Assembly (NCBI GenBank): GCA_019416775.1
Contig: DXWR01000282.1
Span: forward strand, 1-5,812
Direction: 5' to 3'
Source: Oscillospiraceae bacterium
GTDB taxonomy: Bacteria; Bacillota; Clostridia; Oscillospirales; Ruminococcaceae
DNA length: 5,812 nt
The notes under the pieces are model-generated. The model worked only from the letters and a program-made list of their open reading frames with translations. It ran no database searches and was not told the DNA's origin. The position numbers and the translations under genes were made by a program. The first letter of the stretch is position 1. Each line of letters opens with the position of its first letter. Positions 1 through 4,770 of the stretch are shown one piece after another.

Positions 1-6
1 CATCAA

Positions 7-26
7 TGCTTTGTGCCTACAAAGCA
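7..26. repeat. Short perfect inverted repeat upstream of the flavodoxin-like gene
   Basis: TGCTTTGT and ACAAAGCA form a perfect 8-bp inverted repeat around the loop GCCT. It ends 11 bases before the Shine-Dalgarno sequence of the first gene. No U-run follows it on the plus strand, so it is not a terminator for an upstream gene. It could be a leader hairpin or a small operator. The window starts too close to it to tell, and I see no clear promoter in the 51 bases before the gene. Confidence 0.4.
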
Positions 27-51
27 GAACTAAAATTGGAGGATGTTATTC

Positions 52-477
52 ATGGCTAAAATTAAAATGACGGTACTGTACAAAGGAAAAGCCGGCAATG
101 CCAGCGAAATGGCGGAAGCCATCGGCCGCAGCCAGCAGGCAAAGATTGACCAGATCCCCCCGGCATATAACATGGAAAATCAAAAGCTGGTGGTCATCTG
201 CGTGGAAGGCGGCAAAAAAGCGGATTCCGACGTAATGAAGTTCATCTCCAACCTGAACCCCGGCCGGGTGAAGAACATTGCCATTGTCTGCATCGGCTCT
301 GAATACGGCTGCGTAGACGAAATGAAGGCTTCTGCCGAAAAGCTGGGCGTTGTGGTAGGCAACGTCAAGCAGGTGGAGGTCAAGGGCGGCCTGTTTAAGA
401 AGGGCAAGCTGGAAGATGCTCAGAAGACCGAGTGCGTGGATTGGACTGCCAAGATCGTGGATTCCCTGGTGGGCTAA
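52..477 (+). CDS. Flavodoxin-fold family protein
   Basis: This 141-residue soluble protein has the alternating strand/helix pattern of a single flavodoxin domain. Residues 6-24 hold a first strand, an FMN-phosphate-type loop (KGKAGNAS) and a first helix. Residues 45-53 and 75-84 are hydrophobic strands (KLVVICVEG, NIAIVCIGS), and residues 109-120 (EVKGGLFKKGKL) resemble the late loop of flavodoxins. Length is normal for a short-chain flavodoxin (about 140-150 aa). The phosphate loop is degenerate: the expected Ser/Thr after the aromatic is G12 and the usual Thr is A17, so FMN binding is not assured. The ATG at 52 is chosen because GGAGG (38-42) lies 9 bases upstream; the in-frame ATG at 43 directly abuts that site. 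The gene appears monocistronic and ends at a shared terminator. A role in low-potential electron transfer or redox sensing is an inference from the fold only; the partner is unknown. Confidence 0.75.
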   Translation: MAKIKMTVLYKGKAGNASEMAEAIGRSQQAKIDQIPPAYNMENQKLVVICVEGGKKADSDVMKFISNLNPGRVKNIAIVCIGSEYGCVDEMKASAEKLGVVVGNVKQVEVKGGLFKKGKLEDAQKTECVDWTAKIVDSLVG

Positions 478-500
478 GTTCTCATTTCCGACAAAAAATA

Positions 501-534
501 AGGTGCTTCTCCAAAATTGGGGAGGCACCTTTTT
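501..534. terminator. Bidirectional intrinsic terminator between convergent genes
   Basis: A 12-bp stem (501-512 with 519-530, two G-U pairs on the plus strand) encloses the loop AAAATT. The plus strand continues with TTTTT (530-534). On the minus strand the stem is followed by TATTTTTT (500-493). It can therefore end both the flavodoxin-like gene from the left and the metal exporter gene from the right. On the minus strand the two wobble pairs become A-C mismatches, so termination is probably stronger in the plus direction. Confidence 0.88.
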
Positions 535-544
535 ATTTGCTGAA

Positions 545-1465
545 TTATTCTTGGGAATTCGGCTTTTTGGGCGGCGTGGTGAAGTAGGGATTGACGTGTA
601 CCATACAGTGCTTCACTTCCGGGAATTCCTGTTCCACTGCATCGTGTACCTTTTGGGCAATGTTGTGCCCTTCCAGCAAGGTTAGGTTGGAGGGGGCGGA
701 AATCTCAATGTCCACATAGCTCCGGCTGCCGAACTGCCTGGTCTGGACCAAATCCACCCGTGCCACCCCTTCTACCTGGGAAACGGTGTTGAGGATGGCT
801 TCTTTCGTTTCTTGGTCACAGCTCTGGTCGGTCATTTTGCTCACTGCGTCCATAAAGGCTTGGTAGGCAGATCGCAGGATAAAGACGCAGATCACCACGC
901 TGGCGATGGAGTCGCAGATGGGCCAGCCCAGCATGGAGCCCAAGATACCGATAAAGCTGCCGATGGAAGAAAGTGCGTCGCTGCGGTAGTTCCAGGCATT
1001 GGCCATCAATGCGGAAGAGCGGATCCGCTTGGCGTAATAGCGGGTATACCAAAACATTCCTTCCTTTCCGGCGATGGACACCACCGCCACCCCCATGGCC
1101 AAAAAGCCGGGAACCTCTTTGAGAGTATAGCTGCCGTCCAGGATGGAGTTGATGCCGTTCCAGCCGATCATAATGCCTGCAAAGGCGATGATAAAGGAGA
1201 GGATCAGGGCGGCTACGCATTCAAACCGTTCGTGGCCGTAGGGATGGCTGGTGTCCGCCTGACGGGCTGCCAGTTTCACCCCGATCATGGCGATGACGGT
1301 GCTGAACACATCGCTTAAGGAGTCGATGCCGTCGCTGATCAAGGCTTGGGAATGGCCGAAGAAACCGGCAAAAAGTTTTAGGATGCTCAGAAACAGATTT
1401 CCAAAGATGGTGTTCCGCCCCACCATCATGGCGATCTGCTGATTGGATTTTTTGGTTTTGCTCAT
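545..1465 (-). CDS. Cation diffusion facilitator (CDF) family metal exporter
   Basis: This 306-aa inner-membrane antiporter should expel divalent metal in exchange for protons. Six hydrophobic segments cover about residues 16-200, and a cytoplasmic ferredoxin-like dimerisation domain follows (about 212-293, ending HCMVHVNP). Family hallmarks are HSQALISDGIDSLSD in TM2, D71-x2-H74-x3-H78 in the TM2-TM3 loop (matching site B of YiiP) and NAWNYRSDALSS in TM5. Length is typical. The transport site is unusual: the HxxxD motifs of zinc-type CDFs in TM2 and TM5 read D48xxxD52 and N159xxxD163 here, so no histidine is present. This argues against strict zinc specificity and fits Mn, Fe, Co or Ni. The start has AAAGGA (1473-1478) 7 bases upstream. 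Its leader carries a NiCo-type riboswitch and terminator, so expression should rise with cytosolic metal. The family call is firm; the cargo is inferred. Confidence 0.95.
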   Translation of the reverse strand: MSKTKKSNQQIAMMVGRNTIFGNLFLSILKLFAGFFGHSQALISDGIDSLSDVFSTVIAMIGVKLAARQADTSHPYGHERFECVAALILSFIIAFAGIMIGWNGINSILDGSYTLKEVPGFLAMGVAVVSIAGKEGMFWYTRYYAKRIRSSALMANAWNYRSDALSSIGSFIGILGSMLGWPICDSIASVVICVFILRSAYQAFMDAVSKMTDQSCDQETKEAILNTVSQVEGVARVDLVQTRQFGSRSYVDIEISAPSNLTLLEGHNIAQKVHDAVEQEFPEVKHCMVHVNPYFTTPPKKPNSQE

Positions 1466-1504
1466 AGGAATTTCCTTTCTGCATCTTGGTATTCTATTCC
1501 TATG
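1463..1504 (-). repeat. Inverted repeat bracketing the exporter's ribosome binding site
   Basis: CATAGGAAT (1504-1496 read on the minus strand) is the exact reverse complement of ATTCCTATG (1471-1463), whose last three bases are the exporter's start codon. The 24-base loop contains the Shine-Dalgarno sequence AAAGGA. In the mRNA this could pair the AUG into a 9-bp stem. Whether it forms or regulates translation is not shown; the stem is AU-rich. Confidence 0.45.
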
Positions 1505-1537
1505 CAGCTGCCACCGAAGGATTTCTGCCCCGGGACG

Positions 1538-1572
1538 AAAAAAGCCCCTGCGGGAAACTGTCCCGCAGAGAC
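1538..1572 (-). terminator. Riboswitch-controlled intrinsic terminator in the exporter leader
   Basis: On the minus strand GUCUCUGCGGGA (1572-1561) pairs with UCCCGCAGGGGC (1555-1544), giving 12 bp with two G-U pairs and the loop CAGUU, followed by six U residues (1543-1538). It lies inside the leader, about 70 bases before the start codon, so it can only work as an attenuator. Its 5' strand includes the 3' strand of aptamer helix P4 (1570-1565). Its loop and last pair use the 3' strand of P1 (1560-1555). The two folds therefore exclude each other. Confidence 0.88.
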
Positions 1573-1627
1573 ATAAATCGCTCTGCTGCCGTCAAGACGG
1601 CCCGGCTCCAATCGGCCTGCTCAGTTT
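1555..1627 (-). promoter_or_regulatory. NiCo (czcD-type) transition-metal riboswitch aptamer
   Basis: The 73-nt minus-strand segment folds into a four-way junction. P1 is AAACUG (1627-1622) with CAGUUU (1560-1555). P2 is very short, CC-GAUU-GG (1615-1608). P3 is GCCGU-CUUG-ACGGC (1601-1588). P4 is GCAGAG (1586-1581) with CUCUGC (1570-1565). The joining segments CUGAGCAGG, AGCCGGGC, GGCAGCAGAG and GCGGGACAGU closely match those I recall from the NiCo riboswitch class, which controls czcD-type CDF genes in Firmicutes. The class was described as binding Ni2+/Co2+ cooperatively, and was later argued to respond to Fe2+. The gene it precedes is a CDF exporter, as expected. Metal binding should hold P1 and P4 together, prevent the overlapping terminator and permit transcription. 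The match is from memory; a covariance-model search has not been run. Confidence 0.88.
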
Positions 1628-1669
1628 GTACTGTAAGCGTTTCTGTGTGCAGTGCAAAGTGATGAACAT

Positions 1670-1698
1670 ATTGTAACACAGATTTTAATTTTTGACAA
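1670..1698 (-). promoter_or_regulatory. Sigma-A-type promoter of the metal exporter
   Basis: On the minus strand TTGTCA (1698-1693) and TACAAT (1675-1670) are separated by exactly 17 bases. Transcription should begin near 1663, giving a leader of about 200 nt, with the riboswitch starting some 35 nt in. Confidence 0.8.
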
Positions 1699-1713
1699 GT
1701 GTTCCTTTTGATA

Positions 1714-1742
1714 TTTACAGGAGTCGAAAAATCTGATACAAT
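1714..1742 (+). promoter_or_regulatory. Extended -10 promoter of the DHHW lipoprotein gene
   Basis: TTTACA (1714-1719), a 17-base spacer and TACAAT (1737-1742) preceded by TGA form an extended -10 promoter. The predicted start near 1749 leaves a short leader of about 27 nt. It lies back to back with the exporter promoter: the two -35 elements are 15 bases apart, so one DNA-bound regulator could affect both. Confidence 0.75.
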
Positions 1743-1775
1743 GGCTGCATAAATTTACCGTGAAAGGGGTATGTC

Positions 1776-2849
1776 ATGAAACGGAAATGGTTGGCTGTTG
1801 CTTTGGCGGCAGCGTTACTTTTGAGTTTGGCTGGTTGTGGAAATGGGGAGCAGGTGGATAATGTCTCCCAGACCCTTTCCCAATCGGAGCAGGAGGCGGC
1901 CCAACCGGTGACGGAAGAACCGGCCTATAATGAGGACGCCGATACCATTCAAACCGCCCCTACAAAATCCGGCACCATCTATGTTTCCGGCAACCGAGGC
2001 TACAGCACCTACGGGTTCAGCGAAAGCAACACCTTGGAATACTGCCAAACCGTCAGCCAGGCGGCCCAGGAATTGCAGGGGATTGCCACGGTGTACAATA
2101 TTGCCATTCCTTTGGCCTGCGGCATCGACTTTTCCAATGCCGTTCAGGAGGAAATGGGCTGGAGCAATCAGGGGGAAGTCTGCGATTTCATCTATGATCA
2201 TCTCACCAATGGGGCGGTGGCGGTGCCGATCTACGACACCCTCCGCCAGCACAAAACCGAGTATCTTTATTTCCGCACCGACCACCATTGGACCGCTTTG
2301 GGAGCGTATTACGCCTACCAGCAGTTCTGCCAGGCAAAAGGGGTGGAACCCAAGGCCTTGGAAGAATATGAAACCATGACCTTCGATAATTTCCTGGGAA
2401 GTTATTATGAGGACAGCGGAAACAATCCCGCTTTGGGCAACAGTCCCGATACCTTGGTGGCCTATCTGCCCTCTTCCACCAATGAAATGACCTTCACCGA
2501 CAAAAACGGCAACGTCACCCCCTGGAAAGTGGTGTACGACGCCACTGACTACAGCCGGGGCGCCAAGTACAACTGCTTTATCGGCGGGGACCAGCCCTAT
2601 GAAGAGATCCACAATCCCACCCGCACCGACGGCAGCGCTGTCCTGGTGATTAAGGAGAGCTTTGGCAACGCGTTCGTCCCCTTCTTGGTGGACGACTACC
2701 AGGACGTGTATGTGGTGGATTACCGGTATTACAACGGCAGCATCAAAACCCTCTGCCAGGAAAAGGGAATTGATGACGTGATCTTCTGCAACAACCTCAA
2801 CGCCACCGGCACCCCTTCCCGCATCAGCGATATGCAGCGGATACTGTAA
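1776..2849 (+). CDS. DHHW-family SGNH/AlgX-like lipoprotein
   Basis: This 357-aa secreted lipoprotein starts with a signal peptide: KRK, a hydrophobic core (residues 6-19) and the lipobox LAGC, with C21 as the acylation site. A low-complexity Glu/Gln-rich linker (about 25-65) follows. The body matches the DHHW family, distant relatives of AlgX/AlgJ-type SGNH hydrolases or O-acetyltransferases. The name-giving D169-H170-H171-W172 sits in YFRTDHHWTALGAYYAY, and a late block KESFGNAFVPFL (293-304) supplies S295, the probable nucleophile by analogy with the Ser/Asp-His sets of AlgX. It should sit on the outer face of the membrane. Relatives often accompany an MBOAT O-acyltransferase of the AlgI/DltB type, but none is visible here and the gene has its own promoter and terminator. 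The start has AAAGGGG (1763-1769) 6 bases upstream. Substrate unknown; acyl transfer or hydrolysis on a cell-surface glycan is inference. Confidence 0.85.
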   Translation: MKRKWLAVALAAALLLSLAGCGNGEQVDNVSQTLSQSEQEAAQPVTEEPAYNEDADTIQTAPTKSGTIYVSGNRGYSTYGFSESNTLEYCQTVSQAAQELQGIATVYNIAIPLACGIDFSNAVQEEMGWSNQGEVCDFIYDHLTNGAVAVPIYDTLRQHKTEYLYFRTDHHWTALGAYYAYQQFCQAKGVEPKALEEYETMTFDNFLGSYYEDSGNNPALGNSPDTLVAYLPSSTNEMTFTDKNGNVTPWKVVYDATDYSRGAKYNCFIGGDQPYEEIHNPTRTDGSAVLVIKESFGNAFVPFLVDDYQDVYVVDYRYYNGSIKTLCQEKGIDDVIFCNNLNATGTPSRISDMQRIL

Positions 2850-2875
2850 AAGACAATTCCATCGTAAAAAGCAAG

Positions 2876-2907
2876 ATCCGGTCAGGGTGGTTCCTGGCCG
2901 GATTTTT
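2876..2907 (+). terminator. Intrinsic terminator of the DHHW lipoprotein gene
   Basis: ATCCGGTCAGG (2876-2886) pairs with CCTGGCCGGAT (2893-2903) as an 11-bp stem with one G-U pair and the loop GTGGTT, followed by TTTTT (2903-2907). On the minus strand the wobble becomes an A-C mismatch and the U-run (2870-2866) is displaced by five bases. It is therefore a poorer terminator for the convergent nth gene, which ends at 2913, though nth has no better candidate. Confidence 0.85.
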
Positions 2908-2912
2908 ACGCG

Positions 2913-3590
2913 TTATTTGCTGCTGGCTTTTTTGGCTGTCGAGGCGGCTTTGCCGGGCTTGGGCTTGGGGGGATTTTTGCAGATTGCCCGCAGGGTGCAT
3001 TCTTCGCACACCGGCTTTTGGGCCTTGCAGACCTCCCGGCCGAAATGCACCAGCCGGTGGCAGAAATCGCTGCCCTCTTGGGGAGGGACAATGGCCTTGA
3101 GCTGTTTTTCCACCACCGCCGGATTGGTGGAATCGGTCAATCCCAATCGCCCGCAGATGCGGATGCAGTGGGTGTCGGTGACAATGGCGGGAAGGTGGAA
3201 CACGTCCCCTAAGATCAGGTTGGCGGTTTTCCGCCCCACGCCCGGCAGGCTGGTAAGCTCTTCCATGGTGGCCGGGACCTGACCGCCGAACCGTTCCAGC
3301 AGTCCCTTGGCAATGCCGATCACGTCCTTTGCTTTGGTGTTGCCCAAACCGCAGGGTTTCACAATGGCTAAAATGTCTTCGTACTCCGCATTGGCTAATT
3401 TTTCCAAGGTGTCGTATCTGCCGAACAGTTCCTTGGTGACAATGTTCACCCGGGCGTCGGTGCACTGGGCGGAAAGCCGGGTGGAGATCAATAGTTCATA
3501 AGGATGGCGGTACTCCAAAGAGCATTCCGCCAAGGGGTATTTTTCCTTTAAAAGCTGAACAGCTTGTTCTGCCCGCTGTTTTTTGGTCAT
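2913..3590 (-). CDS. nth: Endonuclease III (DNA glycosylase/AP lyase)
   Basis: This 225-aa cytoplasmic base-excision-repair enzyme should remove oxidised pyrimidines and nick the resulting abasic site by beta-elimination. The helix-hairpin-helix LPGVGRKTA (residues 115-123) carries the catalytic lysine K121. TDTH follows with the catalytic D139 (the E. coli pair is K120/D138). Near the C-terminus C188-x6-C195-x2-C198-x5-C204 is the complete [4Fe-4S] ligand set. The tail after residue 207 is basic and Lys/Ala/Pro-rich, a low-complexity extension that may add non-specific DNA contact. I choose the ATG at 3590 because GAGGTG (3602-3597) lies about 8 bases upstream; the upstream GTG at 3599, giving 228 aa, overlaps that site. 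In Bacillus nth follows dnaD directly; here it neighbours dnaD but points the other way, with a leader of about 150 nt. Confidence 0.96.
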   Translation of the reverse strand: MTKKQRAEQAVQLLKEKYPLAECSLEYRHPYELLISTRLSAQCTDARVNIVTKELFGRYDTLEKLANAEYEDILAIVKPCGLGNTKAKDVIGIAKGLLERFGGQVPATMEELTSLPGVGRKTANLILGDVFHLPAIVTDTHCIRICGRLGLTDSTNPAVVEKQLKAIVPPQEGSDFCHRLVHFGREVCKAQKPVCEECTLRAICKNPPKPKPGKAASTAKKASSK

Positions 3591-3610
3591 CTGTTTCACC
3601 TCGGTGGGGA

Positions 3611-3749
3611 AGATACGCCGGCTTTGTCCGATCTATTATTCCGTTTTATTGATTTCTCTTGTTTTTTGCCGGCAGGCAAAATGATCGGCCGGACATTTGG
3701 CCGATCAAAAGAGGAATCGGATCTATCGGCTTGTCCGATAGATCTATTC
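3611..3749. repeat. Cluster of palindromes and imperfect repeats in the nth leader
   Basis: Three perfect stem-loops stand in a row. GATCTATCGG/CCGATAGATC (3720-3729 with 3735-3744, loop CTTGT) extends outward with GAAT/ATTC (3714-3717, 3746-3749). TGATCGGCC/GGCCGATCA occupies 3682-3690 with 3699-3707. TTTTGCC/GGCAAAA occupies 3664-3670 with 3675-3681. A fourth segment, CGGCTTTGTCCGATCTATT (3618-3636), resembles the first with four bases missing. The hexamer GATCGG or its complement recurs. None carries a proper U-run on either strand, so I do not call terminators. They occupy the 5' leader of nth. Function is unknown: operator sites, leader RNA structure or a decayed repeat family are all possible. 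Confidence 0.6.
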
Positions 3750-3774
3750 TATCATATTCCCCGAAAAATGACAA
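3746..3774 (-). promoter_or_regulatory. Promoter of nth
   Basis: On the minus strand TTGTCA (3774-3769) and TAGAAT (3751-3746), preceded by TGA, are separated by exactly 17 bases. This predicts a start near 3739, inside the 3720-3744 palindrome, so that palindrome is placed like an operator overlapping the transcription start. Confidence 0.7.
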
Positions 3775-3779
3775 TCCGT

Positions 3780-3808
3780 TTGCAAAACCCTTCCGCCTGT
3801 GCTATGAT
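3780..3808 (+). promoter_or_regulatory. Extended -10 promoter of the dnaD-dnaC operon
   Basis: TTGCAA (3780-3785), a 17-base spacer and TATGAT (3803-3808) preceded by TGC form a good extended -10 promoter. Its -35 is only five bases from the -35 of the nth promoter, so the two polymerases would compete for overlapping DNA. The start is expected near 3815, leaving a leader of about 29 nt. Confidence 0.75.
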
Positions 3809-3843
3809 GTAGCTAGATTACCTACCCAGAAAAGGAGCGCCTT

Positions 3844-4770
3844 ATGGATTATCAAATTTGTTTTGAGAGCTTTCGGAAAAACTTTGCTTTGCCGGACCTG
3901 CTTTCCATCCAGCAGCTGAAGCAGGTGGACGGACGGTATTTGAAGGTGCTGCTTTTGCTGTTTCAAAATCCGGACCGGCACTATACCAGCGATCTGCTCT
4001 CTTCCTTGCTGGAACTGCCGGAATCGGTGGTAGAGGACGCCTTAGCTTATTGGGCCCAGCACGGCGCCGTCACCTTAAAGGATCAGCCTGCGCCCCCTCG
4101 TCCCGCTCCGGTGCTCAGCGGGGGAGAGGTGCGCCCTCGGGTGCCGGTAGACGACGAAGAGCTGCGGTTTTTGTTGTCCAGCATGGAGAGTATCTTAAAC
4201 CGTCCGGTGAATAGCACCGATATCCAAGAGGTAATCCAAATTTACGAATCCTACCGTCTCCCGGCAGATGTAATTATTATGGCCATGCAGTTCTGCTCCG
4301 GTCAGGGACACAATGATATTCGTTACATCAAAAAAGTGTGCTACCATTGGTATCAGAGGGGGATTAACGACCACCATAAAGCTGATGAATATCTGCAGCA
4401 GCTGGCCAAACGGATGTCCTTGGAGGGACAGATCAAGGCGTTGTTTGGAGTCAATCAGCGTCAGCTGATTCCCAACGAACAAGAATGCCTGGATCGCTGG
4501 CTGGATTTGGGTTACGATCTGGATGTGTTCCGCTTGGCCTATGAGCGCACCGTGAAACATACCGGTAAGGCCGCCATTCCTTACGCCAACCGGATTCTGC
4601 AAAACTGGAAGCAGAAAGGCTACCGCAATTTGCAGGACATCCAGGCCGGAGAGCCGGAACGGGGAAGCAGCAACGTCCAAAAAGGCCAAACCTCTTACGA
4701 CTTGGATTCCCTGGACCGGTTTTGGGATGAAGTGCCGGATTATCCCGCCAAAGGAGGCAGTGACCAGTGA
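3844..4770 (+). CDS. dnaD: DnaD-domain primosome protein with two DDBH2 domains
   Basis: This 308-aa protein belongs to the DnaB/DnaD replication-initiation family of Firmicutes, which remodels origin DNA and helps bring the replicative helicase and its loader to it. Residues 1-77 look like the winged-helix DDBH1 domain. A Pro-rich linker spans 78-103. Two DDBH2 domains then follow, each ending in the family motif with Y and W eight residues apart: YIKKVCYHW (161-169) and YANRILQNW (247-255). The tail (266-308) is polar and probably disordered except for an acidic/aromatic patch, YDLDSLDRFWDEV (285-297). Bacillus DnaD has one DDBH2 domain (about 230 aa), so this is the longer tandem form common in Clostridia. 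AAGGAG (3832-3837) lies 6 bases before the ATG. The next gene starts within its stop codon, implying coupled translation with the loader. Confidence 0.9.
   Translation: MDYQICFESFRKNFALPDLLSIQQLKQVDGRYLKVLLLLFQNPDRHYTSDLLSSLLELPESVVEDALAYWAQHGAVTLKDQPAPPRPAPVLSGGEVRPRVPVDDEELRFLLSSMESILNRPVNSTDIQEVIQIYESYRLPADVIIMAMQFCSGQGHNDIRYIKKVCYHWYQRGINDHHKADEYLQQLAKRMSLEGQIKALFGVNQRQLIPNEQECLDRWLDLGYDLDVFRLAYERTVKHTGKAAIPYANRILQNWKQKGYRNLQDIQAGEPERGSSNVQKGQTSYDLDSLDRFWDEVPDYPAKGGSDQ

Noticed and set aside
43..51. In-frame upstream ATG of the flavodoxin-like gene
   Set aside because: It begins directly after GGAGG (38-42), leaving no spacing; the ATG at 52 has a 9-base spacing.
812..1318. Long open frame on the plus strand opposite the CDF exporter
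   Set aside because: Antisense to a well-supported family protein; its His/Gly/Asp-rich translation resembles no family and has no ribosome binding site.
1221..1484. Open frame starting at the ATG at 1484 in the exporter leader
   Set aside because: It runs out of frame through the exporter gene and lacks a ribosome binding site; the start at 1465 has both spacing and homology.
1555..1627. yybP-ykoY manganese riboswitch in the exporter leader
   Set aside because: Considered because the transporter looks manganese-like, but the paired-loop signature of that class is not seen, whereas the NiCo junction segments match well.
1675..1703. AACAC/GTGTT inverted repeat around the exporter -35 as an operator
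   Set aside because: Only five bases per arm with a 19-base gap; too weak to separate from chance.
1815..2612. 265-codon open frame on the minus strand opposite the DHHW gene
   Set aside because: A GC-driven antisense frame; the plus-strand gene has a signal peptide, family motifs, promoter and terminator.
3591..3599. GTG start for nth, three codons upstream
   Set aside because: It overlaps the GAGGTG ribosome binding site that correctly serves the ATG at 3590, and has no site of its own.
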